A stretch of 64,000 bases of DNA from Streptomyces vietnamensis (GCF_000830005.1 NZ_CP010407.1:4321001-4385000), one strand, 5' to 3'; shown: positions 42,396 to 50,385, counted from the first letter of the stretch. Program-made: numbers and translations. The notes: a model not told the origin generated them from the letters alone.

Positions 42396-43751
42396 GCTGC
42401 GGGCCTGGGGGTTGTTCAGGCAGAGGGCGATGTTGCGGACCGCCGCGGTGAGTTCCTCGATCACCCGGGCCGCCTGCTCCGCGTTGTGGAAGACCGGGCG
42501 GTCCGTGAGGGAGCGGCTCAGCTCCTCCGCTGCCCGGACGGCGGGGCCGGCGTCCCCGGCGGGTACGGGAGGGGCCGCGGGTACGGGGGCGGGCGCGGGT
42601 GCCGTGCTCTGCGGGGGAGGCGGAGGGGCCGAGGGGTACGGCTCGGGCTCCGTCGTCCGGTAGCCGTCGAAGGACGGCGAGAAGGTGCCGGAGCCGACGG
42701 TCAGGGAGGTGCGCGCCTCCTCCCGTACGTGCTGCTGCGGGGCCGCGAAGTGGTCCTGGCCGTGCTGCGGGGCCGGGGTCGGCGCCTGGCCGTGCTGCGG
42801 GATCGGGGTCGGCGCCGGGGCCTGGCCGTGCTGCGGGGCCGGGGCCTGGCCGTGCTGCGGGGCCTGAGCCTGGCCGTGCTGCGGGACCTGAGCCTGCCCG
42901 TGTTGCGGAGTCGGCGCCTGCCCGTGGTGCGGGGCCGGCGCCTGGCCGTGTTGCGGGGCCGGGATCTGGTCGTGCTGCGGGACCGGGGGCTGGGACTGGC
43001 GGGCGCGGGGCAGGACCAGGTGGTCGAAGCCCGGGAACGACGGTGTGGTCGGGTGCGCGGCGGGCTGGGCGTACTCGCTCTGCCACTGCGCGCGGTAGTA
43101 CTCCACCTGGTCCTCGCAGGAGGAGCGGGCGTGGAAGACCGCGGTGTCGTCGCCGAGGTCCGGGTACCAGAGGTTGGGGCCGGGGAAACGCACGGTCCGC
43201 ATGCGGGGCTTGATCTGCTCGGCGCAGCCCATGCAGCAGCCCTCCGGCACGATGAGCGGGATGCCGCCGTTCTGCTCCGGATGCCGGGGGCCGCCCTCCG
43301 GGCTGTACTCCCCGTGGTGGCAGGGCGGCAGTTCGCCGCAGGCCCGGCAGACGGCGTAGTGCTCGGGGAGGACCGGCCAGTCCAGGCTGGCGGGGGCGCA
43401 CCAGTGCTTCACCGCCGACCGGGGCAGGTTCTCGTCGCGCAGGACGAGCACCACCGGTCGCCGGTAGAACTCGGCGCGATCGGGGGCCGGTTTGAACGCC
43501 TGGTTGTCGGCCCGCCGCAGTTCGTTGGCGTGCCACCACAGCTCCACGTGGTCGCGCCAGGCCTTCTCATAGGATTTCGGCCAGGAGTTGCCGGGGTAAC
43601 CGGTGATCTCCAGGACGCGCCAGGCCCGTCGGTCGAGCACGACGATGGAGCCGGCCCGGAGCCGCAGATGGGTGCCCTCGCCGTCCTCGTCCGGCCAGTC
43701 GTGGCGGCCGATGAGAGTGGGCTGGTCCGGGAGCCACCTGCGAATCTGCAT
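42387..43751 (-). CDS. hypothetical protein with Cys/His-rich core and PQHGQAP repeats
   Basis: 454 residues. Residues 1-240 are globular: an N-terminal beta-rich part (THLRLRAGSIVVLDRRAW, VLEITGYPGNSW), then a possible zinc site (CRACGELPPCHHGE and EGCCMGCAEQ). Residues about 265-345 hold nine units of PQHGQAP type, then a Pro/Ala linker and a C-terminal helix (AAEELSRSLTDRPVFHNA). It resembles Streptomyces-specific hypothetical proteins; function unknown. A palindrome lies 18 bp upstream of the start. Confidence 0.75.
   Translation of the reverse strand: MQIRRWLPDQPTLIGRHDWPDEDGEGTHLRLRAGSIVVLDRRAWRVLEITGYPGNSWPKSYEKAWRDHVELWWHANELRRADNQAFKPAPDRAEFYRRPVVLVLRDENLPRSAVKHWCAPASLDWPVLPEHYAVCRACGELPPCHHGEYSPEGGPRHPEQNGGIPLIVPEGCCMGCAEQIKPRMRTVRFPGPNLWYPDLGDDTAVFHARSSCEDQVEYYRAQWQSEYAQPAAHPTTPSFPGFDHLVLPRARQSQPPVPQHDQIPAPQHGQAPAPHHGQAPTPQHGQAQVPQHGQAQAPQHGQAPAPQHGQAPAPTPIPQHGQAPTPAPQHGQDHFAAPQQHVREEARTSLTVGSGTFSPSFDGYRTTEPEPYPSAPPPPPQSTAPAPAPVPAAPPVPAGDAGPAVRAAEELSRSLTDRPVFHNAEQAARVIEELTAAVRNIALCLNNPQARSHP
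42751..42990 (-). repeat. in-frame PQHGQAP-encoding tandem repeat
   Basis: Nine degenerate units built on GCCTGGCCGTGCTGCGG (plus strand), spaced 21-30 bp apart, in multiples of three. Units differ by synonymous and Thr/Ala/Val substitutions, showing older divergence than the other repeats in the window. Confidence 0.85.
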
Positions 43752-43768
43752 GACACGCTCCTAGGCAA

Positions 43769-43786
43769 TGAAACCGCGTGGTTTCA
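43769..43786. promoter_or_regulatory. perfect inverted repeat upstream of the PQHGQAP-repeat gene
   Basis: TGAAACC-N4-GGTTTCA, a perfect 7-bp inverted repeat 18 bp before the start codon at 43751. Its location fits a repressor site or leader hairpin. The gap continues to 44153 with AT-richer sequence (TTCTGAACAATTTAGG) and no supported gene. Confidence 0.5.
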
Positions 43787-44153
43787 ACTGGGGCAGTAGG
43801 TGACATTCTGAACAATTTAGGCGTCGCCTTGGGGGTTAGACACGCACACAGCGTTGATCGATTGAGGGCCGGAAACGCCTTCTGGCCCGGGTATTTCGCT
43901 TTCCCCGCCCGATCGGATCCGCCGGCGCGCGTCCCCCGGAGCGACCGCTGCGGAGCCGGGCCGCAGCGGCCCGACACCCACCCGTACGCGTGACGTCGCT
44001 TCCAGAGGTGTCAGCCCGTACGTATGCATCCGTCCCGTGCAGTGGCCGCCGGCGGCTCCGGACGGGGGTTTCCGGTCCGGAGAGGTGGTAAAGCGGCCTC
44101 TCCCGCCGCGGACGGGTCGGTAGGGTCCGGAAATCCGGAGACAGGGGTGTGAG

Positions 44154-44669
44154 ATGCGCGTCGTACTCGTCCAGGGGGACATCACCGCCGAGGCGGTGGA
44201 CGCGGTGGTCAACGCCGCGAACTCCTCGCTCCTCGGGGGCGGGGGAGTCGACGGAGCCATTCACCGGCGGGGCGGGCCGGAGATCCTCGCCGCCTGCCAG
44301 GACCTGCGGCGGTCGCACTACGGCAAGGGGCTGCCGACCGGGCAGGCCGTGGCGACCACGGCCGGACGGCTGCCGGCCCGGTACGTGATCCACACGGTCG
44401 GCCCGGTCTGGTCGCGGGACGAGGACCGCTCCGAGCTGCTGGCCTCCTGCTACCGGGAATCGCTGCGGGTCGCCGACGAGTTGGGGGCCCGTACGGTCGC
44501 CTTCCCGGCCATCTCCACCGGGATCTACGGCTGGCCGATGGCGGACGGCGCCCGGATCGCCGTGGAGACGGTACGGGCGGCCCGTACCGAGGTCGAGGAG
44601 GTCCGCTTCGTCCTCTTCGACGCGGCGGCGTACGCGGCTTTCGAGGCTGCCGTGGGAGATGCCGCGTAG
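44154..44669 (+). CDS. macrodomain protein (O-acetyl-ADP-ribose deacetylase type)
   Basis: 171 residues, a single macrodomain. The ADP-ribose pocket is recognised by VQGDITAEAVDAVVNAANSS (Asp for adenine, catalytic Asn), LLGGGGVDGAIHRRGG (glycine loop and His/Arg), ARYVIHTVGPVW and FPAISTGIYGWP (second loop). This matches MacroD/YmdB-type hydrolases that remove ADP-ribose from proteins or deacetylate O-acetyl-ADP-ribose. It is a single gene in a region otherwise accessory. GGTGTGAG precedes the ATG. Confidence 0.95.
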   Translation: MRVVLVQGDITAEAVDAVVNAANSSLLGGGGVDGAIHRRGGPEILAACQDLRRSHYGKGLPTGQAVATTAGRLPARYVIHTVGPVWSRDEDRSELLASCYRESLRVADELGARTVAFPAISTGIYGWPMADGARIAVETVRAARTEVEEVRFVLFDAAAYAAFEAAVGDAA

Positions 44670-44694
44670 TTCTCTGGGCCGCGTAGTTCTCTGG
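44661..44694 (+). repeat. 17-bp perfect tandem duplication over the macrodomain stop codon
   Basis: GCCGCGTAGTTCTCTGG occurs twice without spacer (44661-44677, 44678-44694). The first copy holds the TAG stop of the macrodomain gene. Seventeen is not a multiple of three. The following stretch to 45132 contains no supported gene; it is partly AT-rich (44725-44760) and carries three close AGTTCCG words (45065-45100) before the next gene. Confidence 0.85.
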
Positions 44695-45132
44695 TCGGCG
44701 GCGGTACGGCTTTCGCGGGCGAACGCCTTTTCTTTGCTGGTTGATGTGTTCGGTTTCTCCGGGGCGAAGACGCGCCGTGGCGTCCTTCCGAGAGAAAGAT
44801 TGGCGGAAAATCTGCCGGAACGCTTCCTCCCTTGCGGCGCACCGGCCGTGCCGTCCCGCAGACCCCGTCCCGACCCCCTCCACCCGTGTGAGCTGCGGCT
44901 TTCTCGTACCGCCGGGGTTTATCGGCTTGTCCTCACGCTTGCGGGGGAATCGGCCGCTCCGGGGTGGTTCGCCGGGGATTCGGTGGGCAACTCTGGATTC
45001 GCGACGTCGAGCACGAACGACCGAGGCGGTCGGCCAACTGCCTTGGAAATGGCCGTACTTCAGAGAAGTTCCGAAGTTCCGTAGAGCAGTTCCGTGCAAC
45101 AGCATCAGCTTTCAGTTCCCGGAGGAACAGAC

Positions 45133-45438
45133 ATGGCAAGCATCCGTACCGCCCGCATCCTCGCCGCTGCCGCCGCCCTGCCCCTCGCCGCCGCGCTCTT
45201 CACCGGGGTGGCCCAGGCCGACAACGGCGGTTTCGCGGACGACGGATCGAACACGAGCGTCGCCACGATCATCGGCAGTGGTGTCGGCGGGCACAACCTC
45301 GGCAACTCGACCACGACGCAGCAGGTCGCGACCGGCTCCGGTGCCTCCAACCAGAACAACACCGCGAGCGTGAACGGCTCCGCCTTCACCCACATCGACC
45401 AGTCCAACAACGTGGTGAACTTCGTCCCGTGGTGGTGA
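45133..45438 (+). CDS. small secreted Asn/Gln/Ser/Thr-rich protein
   Basis: 101 residues. GGAGGAACAG lies directly upstream of ATG 45133. Signal peptide about residues 1-31 (AAAAALPLAAALFTGVAQAD), mature chain of about 70 residues, without cysteine, rich in N, S, T, G and Q (VGGHNLGNSTTTQQVATG, SNQNNTASVNGS) and ending in two Trp (FVPWW). Composition and size recall rodlins, chaplin-like and curli-like surface proteins that form fibrils, but no signature is present. A long 5' region and a strong terminator suggest substantial, regulated expression. Confidence 0.78.
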   Translation: MASIRTARILAAAAALPLAAALFTGVAQADNGGFADDGSNTSVATIIGSGVGGHNLGNSTTTQQVATGSGASNQNNTASVNGSAFTHIDQSNNVVNFVPWW

Positions 45439-45486
45439 CCCGCAGCCTGGGCACCGGCCCGACGGGGGGCGTGACCGTGGTGTGAA

Positions 45487-45532
45487 CGACGGCCCGCACA
45501 TCGGTACTTCGGTACCGGCGTGCGGGCCGTCG
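45487..45532 (+). terminator. terminator after the small secreted protein
   Basis: Perfect 13-bp outer stem (CGACGGCCCGCAC / GTGCGGGCCGTCG) around a loop with a smaller GGTAC stem, 48 nt after the stop and followed by CGTTTTCG. Confidence 0.85.
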
Positions 45533-45534
45533 CG

Positions 45535-45590
45535 TTTTCGCGCGCGGCTTTTCGCACGTGGCTTTTCGCGTGTGGCTTTTCGCGCGCGGC
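45535..45590. repeat. 14-bp tandem repeat, four copies
   Basis: TTTTCGCGCGCGGC, TTTTCGCACGTGGC, TTTTCGCGTGTGGC and TTTTCGCGCGCGGC lie head to tail immediately after the terminator and 70 bp before the igr-like operon. Copies 1 and 4 are identical. Confidence 0.9.
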
Positions 45591-45615
45591 GCCGACCTTG
45601 ACAGGGATCCCGTAC

Positions 45616-45630
45616 CTGACGGACAGTCAG
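45616..45630. promoter_or_regulatory. inverted repeat upstream of the igr-like operon
   Basis: CTGAC-GGACA-GTCAG, a 5-bp inverted repeat, is 33 bp before the GTG of the first acyl-CoA dehydrogenase. TetR-type regulators of acyl-CoA operons in actinomycetes often use sites of this size and form; assignment is inference and no regulator gene is adjacent. Confidence 0.5.
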
Positions 45631-45662
45631 AAACCTCAGTCGTCCCACGGGAGGCCGTCGCC

Positions 45663-46829
45663 GTGCACCTCGCCCCGACCGAGCGGCAGCTGCGGCTGCG
45701 CGCCGAACTCCGCGCTTACTTCCGGGACGTGATGCCCGACGGCCCGCCGCCCGCCACCGACACCGCCGCCCAGCGGCGGCTGCTCCGCCGGATCGGCGAC
45801 GACGGGCTCCTCGGCCTCGGCTGGCCCGAGGAGTACGGGGGGCAGGGCCGCGGGCCCGACGAGCAGTTCGTCTTCTTCGACGAGGCGTACCGTGCGGGCG
45901 CCCCCGTCTCGATGGTCACCCTCAACACCGTCGGCCCCACGCTCATGGCGTACGGCACCGAGGAGCAGAAGGCCTTCTTCCTGCCCCGGATCCTGCGCGG
46001 CGAGGCCGTCTTCGCCATCGGCTACAGCGAACCCGAGGCCGGCACCGACCTCGCCTCCCTCCGGACCCGCGCGGTCCGCGACGGATCCGACTGGCTGATC
46101 GACGGGCAGAAGATCTTCACCTCCAACGCCCAGAACGCCGACTGGATCTGGCTCGCCTGCCGCACCGACCCCGACGCGCCGCCGCACCGGGGCATCTCCA
46201 TCGTCCTCGTCCCCACCGACTCCCCCGGTTTCTCCTGGACCCCGATCGAGACGGTGGGCGGACTGACGACGACCGCCACGTACTACGACGGGATACGCGT
46301 CCCCGCGGGCAACCTCGTCGGGCCCGAGCACGGCGGCTGGGGCCTCATCACCAGCCAGCTCAACCACGAGCGGGTCGCGCTCGCCGCGATCGGCATGCAG
46401 GCCGAGGACTTCTTCGCGGCCGTCCTCGACCGGGCGCGCACCCCCGATCCGGTGACGGGCCGGCGCCGCATCGACGAGCCGTGGGTCCGGATCAGGGCCG
46501 CCGAAGCGCACGCCCGGCTGGCCGCGACCCGCCTGCTGAACTGGCGTCTGGTGGGTGACGTGGGGGCCGGCCGGCTGGCCCCGGGGGACGCGAGCGGCGT
46601 GAAGTTCGCCGGTACCGAATCGGCGGTGGAGGTGTACCGCATCTGCCAGGAGATCGCCGGTGGGGCGGGGACGGTGCGGGCGGGATCGCCGGGGGAGTTC
46701 GACGGCGGTGAGCTGGAGCGGATGAACCGGGCCGCGCAGATCAACACCTTCGGGGGAGGAGTGAGCGAGGTGCAGCGCGAGATCGTCGCGAGGATGCGGC
46801 TCGGCATGAAGGCGAGGGGGCGGCGGTGA
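45663..46829 (+). CDS. acyl-CoA dehydrogenase, FadE29/ChsE2-like
   Basis: 388 residues from GTG 45663 after GGGAGG. Full acyl-CoA dehydrogenase fold: N-terminal helices with LGLGWPEEYGGQGRG, FAD-binding beta domain YSEPEAGTDLASL and KIFTSNAQNADW, and C-terminal helices with NTFGGGVSEVQREIVA. The length matches mycobacterial FadE29 (387 residues), which pairs with FadE28 in a heterotetramer that oxidises propionyl-CoA side chains of steroids. The partner FadE28-like subunit is the third gene here. Coupled to the next gene by a GTGA overlap. The steroid assignment is from operon order; substrate here is unproved. Confidence 0.9.
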   Translation: MHLAPTERQLRLRAELRAYFRDVMPDGPPPATDTAAQRRLLRRIGDDGLLGLGWPEEYGGQGRGPDEQFVFFDEAYRAGAPVSMVTLNTVGPTLMAYGTEEQKAFFLPRILRGEAVFAIGYSEPEAGTDLASLRTRAVRDGSDWLIDGQKIFTSNAQNADWIWLACRTDPDAPPHRGISIVLVPTDSPGFSWTPIETVGGLTTTATYYDGIRVPAGNLVGPEHGGWGLITSQLNHERVALAAIGMQAEDFFAAVLDRARTPDPVTGRRRIDEPWVRIRAAEAHARLAATRLLNWRLVGDVGAGRLAPGDASGVKFAGTESAVEVYRICQEIAGGAGTVRAGSPGEFDGGELERMNRAAQINTFGGGVSEVQREIVARMRLGMKARGRR

Positions 46830-47758
46830 GCGGTACGGACAGCGGTACGGATGCGGCCGATGCGTTGTACGAGCGGCTCGTGGCCTTCGTCGGGCGGTCC
46901 GCCGCCACCGCCGGCACCGGGAGGGACCCGGTCAACCTGCCGATGATCAGGCACTGGTGCGAGGCCATGGGGGACACCCACCCCGCCTACACCGGGCCGG
47001 ACGCCGTCGCGCCCCCGACCATGCTCCAGGCCTGGACGATGGGCGGCCTCTCCGGGCACACGGACCGGTCCTCGGCGTACGAGGAGCTGTTCGCCCTCCT
47101 CGACGGCGCCGGATACACCTCGGTGGTCGCGACCGACTGCGAGCAGGAGTACCTGCGGCCGCTCCGCCCGGGCGACGAGATCGGCTTCGACACCGTCATC
47201 GAGTCCGTGTCGGAGCGCAAGACCACCAAGCTCGGCACCGGGCACTTCGTGACGACCCGGACGGACGTCCGGGCGGGCGGCGAACTCGCGGGCACGCACC
47301 GCTTCCGCATCCTCAAGTACGCGCCCGCCGCCCGGCCGTCCCCCAAGGCCGAGAAGCCCCGCCGCCCCCGGCCCGTCGTCAACCGGGACAACGCCGGCTT
47401 CTGGGAGGGCGTGGCCGGGCACCGGCTGCTCATCCAGCGCTGCGGCGAGTGCGCGAGCCTCCGCTTCCCCTGGCTGCCGGGGTGCGCCGAGTGCGGTTCG
47501 CGGGAGTGGGACACCGTCGAGGCGAGCGGCGAGGGGACCGTCTACTCGTACGTGGTGATGCATCATCCGGCCTTCCCGGCCTTCGACCCTCCTTACGCGG
47601 TCGGGCTGATCGAGCTCGCCGAGGGCGTGCGGATGATCAGCAACGTGGTGGGGGTGCCGTACGACAAGGTGCGGATCGGGATGCCCGTACGCCTTGAGTT
47701 CCTGCGGGTCGACGAGGAGCTTGAGCTTCCCGTCTTCCGCGCGGGCGGGGAGGACTGA
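46826..47758 (+). CDS. MaoC-like dehydratase fused to DUF35 OB-fold (ChsH2-like)
   Basis: 310 residues from GTG 46826. The N-terminal half is a hot-dog (MaoC/FAS1-like) domain (PVNLPMIRHWCEAMGDTHPAY, then EYLRPLRPGDEIGFDTVIESV). From about residue 190 comes a DUF35 zinc ribbon RCGECASLRFPWLPGCAECG and OB-fold (GTVYSYVVMHHPAF). ChsH2 of mycobacteria (311 residues) has the same layout: the hot-dog domain teams with ChsH1 for hydration and the DUF35 domain binds the Ltp2 aldolase. Overlaps the first gene by four bases; the next gene starts one base after its stop. Confidence 0.92.
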   Translation: MSGTDSGTDAADALYERLVAFVGRSAATAGTGRDPVNLPMIRHWCEAMGDTHPAYTGPDAVAPPTMLQAWTMGGLSGHTDRSSAYEELFALLDGAGYTSVVATDCEQEYLRPLRPGDEIGFDTVIESVSERKTTKLGTGHFVTTRTDVRAGGELAGTHRFRILKYAPAARPSPKAEKPRRPRPVVNRDNAGFWEGVAGHRLLIQRCGECASLRFPWLPGCAECGSREWDTVEASGEGTVYSYVVMHHPAFPAFDPPYAVGLIELAEGVRMISNVVGVPYDKVRIGMPVRLEFLRVDEELELPVFRAGGED

Positions 47759-47759
47759 C

Positions 47760-48827
47760 ATGGACTTCACCCCCACCGAGGAGCAGGAGGCCGCCCGGGA
47801 GCTCGCCGGGCGGATCTTCGCCGACCTCGCGACCCACGAGCGGCTCCGGGCCGCCGGGACCGGCACCGACGCCGAGCTGTGGAAGGCGCTCTGCGCGGCC
47901 GGACTCCCGGGCGCCGTCGAGGAGACCGGCCTGCTCGGCCTGGTCCTGCTCCTGGAGGAGCAGGGGCGCAGGACGGCGCAGGTGCCGTTCGCCGCGAGCT
48001 GTGTGTACGGGATCCTCGCCGTCGCCCGGCACGGTACGGAGGAGCAGCGCGCCCGGCTCCTGCCCGGCCTCCGCGACGGTACGACGGTGGTGACGGGCGC
48101 GTTCCCGGCACCGGGATCCGTCTCCTCACGCGCCGGGCGGCTCAGCGGGGCCGTGGAGTGGGTGCCGTGGCTCAGGGACGCCACCCACGTCCTCGTACCG
48201 GACGGGGGCCGGGCCCTGTGGCTCGTCCGCACCGAGGACGCGGCCGCCGTCGAGGCCGTCGAGCTCACCGCGCCCTGGGCCGCCGCCCGGCTCGTCCTCG
48301 ACGGGACGCCGGGGGAGCGCCTCGGCGGGACCGGGACCGGCACCGGGATCGGGACCGGGACCGGGGGCGGGGCCGGGGCCCACGACGACGTGCTCGCCGC
48401 CGCGCGGATCGCCTTCGCCGGGCTCCAGGCCGGGGTGTGCGCCGGGTCCCTCGCCAGGGCCGTGGAGCACACCTCCGTACGCGAGCAGTTCGGGCGGCCG
48501 CTCTCGACCCACCAGGCGGTGCAACTGCGCGCCGCCGACGCCCACATGGACACCGAGGCCATCCGGGTCACCGCCTACGAGGCCGCCTGGCGCTTCGACG
48601 AGGGACTCGACGCCGCCGGGGCGGCCCTGACCGCCGCCTGGTGGGCCTCCGAGGCGGGCAAGCGGGTCGTGCACGCCGGACAGCACCTCCACGGCGGCAT
48701 GGGCGCGGACCTCGACCACCCCGTCCACCGGCACTTCCTGTGGGGCCGGCAGCTCGACGCGTACCTCGGCTGCGGCACCGAACTCCTCGCCGAACTCGGC
48801 GACCTGCTCGCGGAAGGGGACCTGTGA
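47760..48827 (+). CDS. acyl-CoA dehydrogenase, FadE28/ChsE1-like
   Basis: 355 residues from ATG 47760. A short, divergent acyl-CoA dehydrogenase (FTPTEEQEAARELAGRIF, LLEEQGRRTAQVPF, then VREQFGRPLSTHQAVQLRAA and HGGMGADLDHPVHRHF). FAD contacts are fewer than in the first dehydrogenase, as in FadE28 (339 residues), the partner subunit in the ChsE1-ChsE2 heterotetramer. An inserted Gly/Thr repeat (GTGTGIGTGTGGGAG) lies near residue 195. One base after the ChsH2-like gene and one-base overlap with the next. Confidence 0.9.
   Translation: MDFTPTEEQEAARELAGRIFADLATHERLRAAGTGTDAELWKALCAAGLPGAVEETGLLGLVLLLEEQGRRTAQVPFAASCVYGILAVARHGTEEQRARLLPGLRDGTTVVTGAFPAPGSVSSRAGRLSGAVEWVPWLRDATHVLVPDGGRALWLVRTEDAAAVEAVELTAPWAAARLVLDGTPGERLGGTGTGTGIGTGTGGGAGAHDDVLAAARIAFAGLQAGVCAGSLARAVEHTSVREQFGRPLSTHQAVQLRAADAHMDTEAIRVTAYEAAWRFDEGLDAAGAALTAAWWASEAGKRVVHAGQHLHGGMGADLDHPVHRHFLWGRQLDAYLGCGTELLAELGDLLAEGDL
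48327..48380 (+). repeat. Gly-Thr encoding 6-bp repeat in the FadE28-like gene
   Basis: GGGACC, GGCACC and GGGATC units repeat about eight times in frame, giving alternating Gly-Thr/Ile residues in what should be a surface loop. Confidence 0.75.
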
Positions 48828-49222
48828 TGAAGCCCGGGGACGAGCTGCCGCCGCTGCGGATACCGATCACCCGCACCCTGATCGTCGCCGGGGCCGTCGC
48901 CTCCCGCGACTACCAGGACGTGCACCACGACGCCGAACTGGCCCGGGAGAAGGGCTCTCCGGACATCTTCATGAACATCCTCACCACCAACGGGCTCGTC
49001 GGCCGGTACGTCACCGACCACTTCGGCCCCCGGGCCGTCCTCCGCAAGGTCGCCATCCGGCTCGGCGCCCCCAACTACCCCGGGGACACCATGGTCCTGA
49101 CCGGGACGGTCACCGAGGTGGCCGAAGGGGCGGACGGGGACACGGCGAGCGTCCGGGTCGTCGGCGCCAACGGGATCGGCCACCACGTCACCGGGACGGT
49201 CACCGTGGAGGTGCCGCGATGA
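48827..49222 (+). CDS. MaoC-family enoyl-CoA hydratase, ChsH1-like
   Basis: 131 residues from ATG 48827, with one-base overlap upstream and ATGA overlap with the Ltp2-like gene. Hot-dog fold with the hydratase-2 motif in AVASRDYQDVHHDAELA, where Asp and His are catalytic. Size matches mycobacterial ChsH1 (Rv3541c, 129 residues), which forms a heterotetramer with ChsH2 and hydrates the side-chain enoyl-CoA. It should work with the hot-dog domain of the second gene of this operon. Confidence 0.9.
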   Translation: MKPGDELPPLRIPITRTLIVAGAVASRDYQDVHHDAELAREKGSPDIFMNILTTNGLVGRYVTDHFGPRAVLRKVAIRLGAPNYPGDTMVLTGTVTEVAEGADGDTASVRVVGANGIGHHVTGTVTVEVPR

Positions 49223-50385
49223 GCGTCCGCGGCAGGGACACGCTCGGAGGGCGGGCGGCCGTCGTCGGCATCGGGGCGACCGAGTTCTCCAAGGACTCGG
49301 GCCGCAGCGAGCTCTCCCTCGCCGTCGAGGCCGTGCGCGCGGCCCTCGACGACGCCGGGCTCACGCCCGCCGACGTCGACGGCCTCGTCACCTTCACGAT
49401 GGACACCAACCCCGAGATCACCGTCGCCCAGGCGTCCGGCATCGGCGAGCTCTCGTTCTTCTCCCGGGTGCACTACGGGGGCGGCGCCGCCTGCGCCACC
49501 GTGCAGCAGGCCGCGCTCGCCGTCGCCTCCGGGATCGCCGAGGTCGTCGTCTGCTACCGGGCGTTCAACGAGCGCTCGGGGCGGCGGTTCGGCTCCGGCG
49601 TGCAGCAGCGCGAGCCCTCCGCCGAGGGCGCCGCGCTCGGCTGGCAGCTGCCCTTCGGGCTGCTCACCCCGGCCTCCTGGGTCGCCATGGCCGCGCAGCG
49701 GTACCTGCACGCGTACGGGCTCACGCCGGACGCCTTCGGGCACGTGGCGGTGACGGACCGGAAGTACGCGGCGACCAACCCCGCCGCGTACTTCCACGGC
49801 AAGCCGATCACCCTCGCCGACCACGCCGCCTCCCGCTGGATCGTCGAACCCCTCCGGCTCCTCGACTGCTGCCAGGAGACCGACGGCGGCCAGGCGATCG
49901 TCGTCACCTCCGTCGAACGCGCCCGCGACCTGCCGCGCCCGCCCGCCGTGATCCTGGCGGCGGCCCAGGGCGCCGGGCGGAAACAGGAGGCCATGACCAG
50001 CTTCTACCGGGACGAGCTGACCGGGCTGCCGGAGATGGGCGTGGTGGCACGGCAGCTCTGGCGGACCTCGGGGCTCACGCCCTCCGAGATCGACGTGGGC
50101 ATCCTCTACGACCACTTCACCCCGTTCGTGCTCATGCAGCTGGAGGAGTTCGGCTTCTGCGGGCCGGGGGAGGCGGCCGACTTCGTCGCGGCCGGGGCGC
50201 TTCCGCTGAACACCCACGGGGGGCAGCTCGGCGAGGCGTACCTCCACGGCATGAACGGCATAGCGGAGGCGGTACGGCAGATCCGCGGCACCTCCGTGAA
50301 CCAGATGCCCGGCGCGGCCCGGACCTTGGTCACGGCGGGCACCGGGGTTCCCACGTCCGGGTTGATCCTGGGCACGGACGGCTGA
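49219..50385 (+). CDS. thiolase-like lipid-transfer protein, Ltp2-type aldolase
   Basis: 388 residues. Thiolase fold of the SCP2/lipid-transfer class: AAVVGIGATEFSKDSG at the N-terminus, EAVRAALDDAGLTPADVDGL, FSRVHYGGGAACATVQQ, and C-terminal LNTHGGQLGEAYLHGMNG. The active-site cysteine of true thiolases is replaced in this class. Ltp2 (386 residues) cleaves the hydrated steroid side chain as a retro-aldolase when bound to the ChsH2 DUF35 domain. Last gene of the five-gene operon. The C-terminal half matches the conserved STGGNxx-like region of the family. Confidence 0.92.
   Translation: MSVRGRDTLGGRAAVVGIGATEFSKDSGRSELSLAVEAVRAALDDAGLTPADVDGLVTFTMDTNPEITVAQASGIGELSFFSRVHYGGGAACATVQQAALAVASGIAEVVVCYRAFNERSGRRFGSGVQQREPSAEGAALGWQLPFGLLTPASWVAMAAQRYLHAYGLTPDAFGHVAVTDRKYAATNPAAYFHGKPITLADHAASRWIVEPLRLLDCCQETDGGQAIVVTSVERARDLPRPPAVILAAAQGAGRKQEAMTSFYRDELTGLPEMGVVARQLWRTSGLTPSEIDVGILYDHFTPFVLMQLEEFGFCGPGEAADFVAAGALPLNTHGGQLGEAYLHGMNGIAEAVRQIRGTSVNQMPGAARTLVTAGTGVPTSGLILGTDG

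Noticed and set aside
42751..42990. Regular repeat considered as a CRISPR array
   Set aside because: Units are imperfect, spacers are 0-10 bp and the whole tract is an in-frame coding repeat.
44670..45132. Possible gene in the 463-bp gap before the small secreted protein
   Set aside because: Frames there either lack starts or translate to unbiased sequence with weak third-position GC; treated as a 5' regulatory region.
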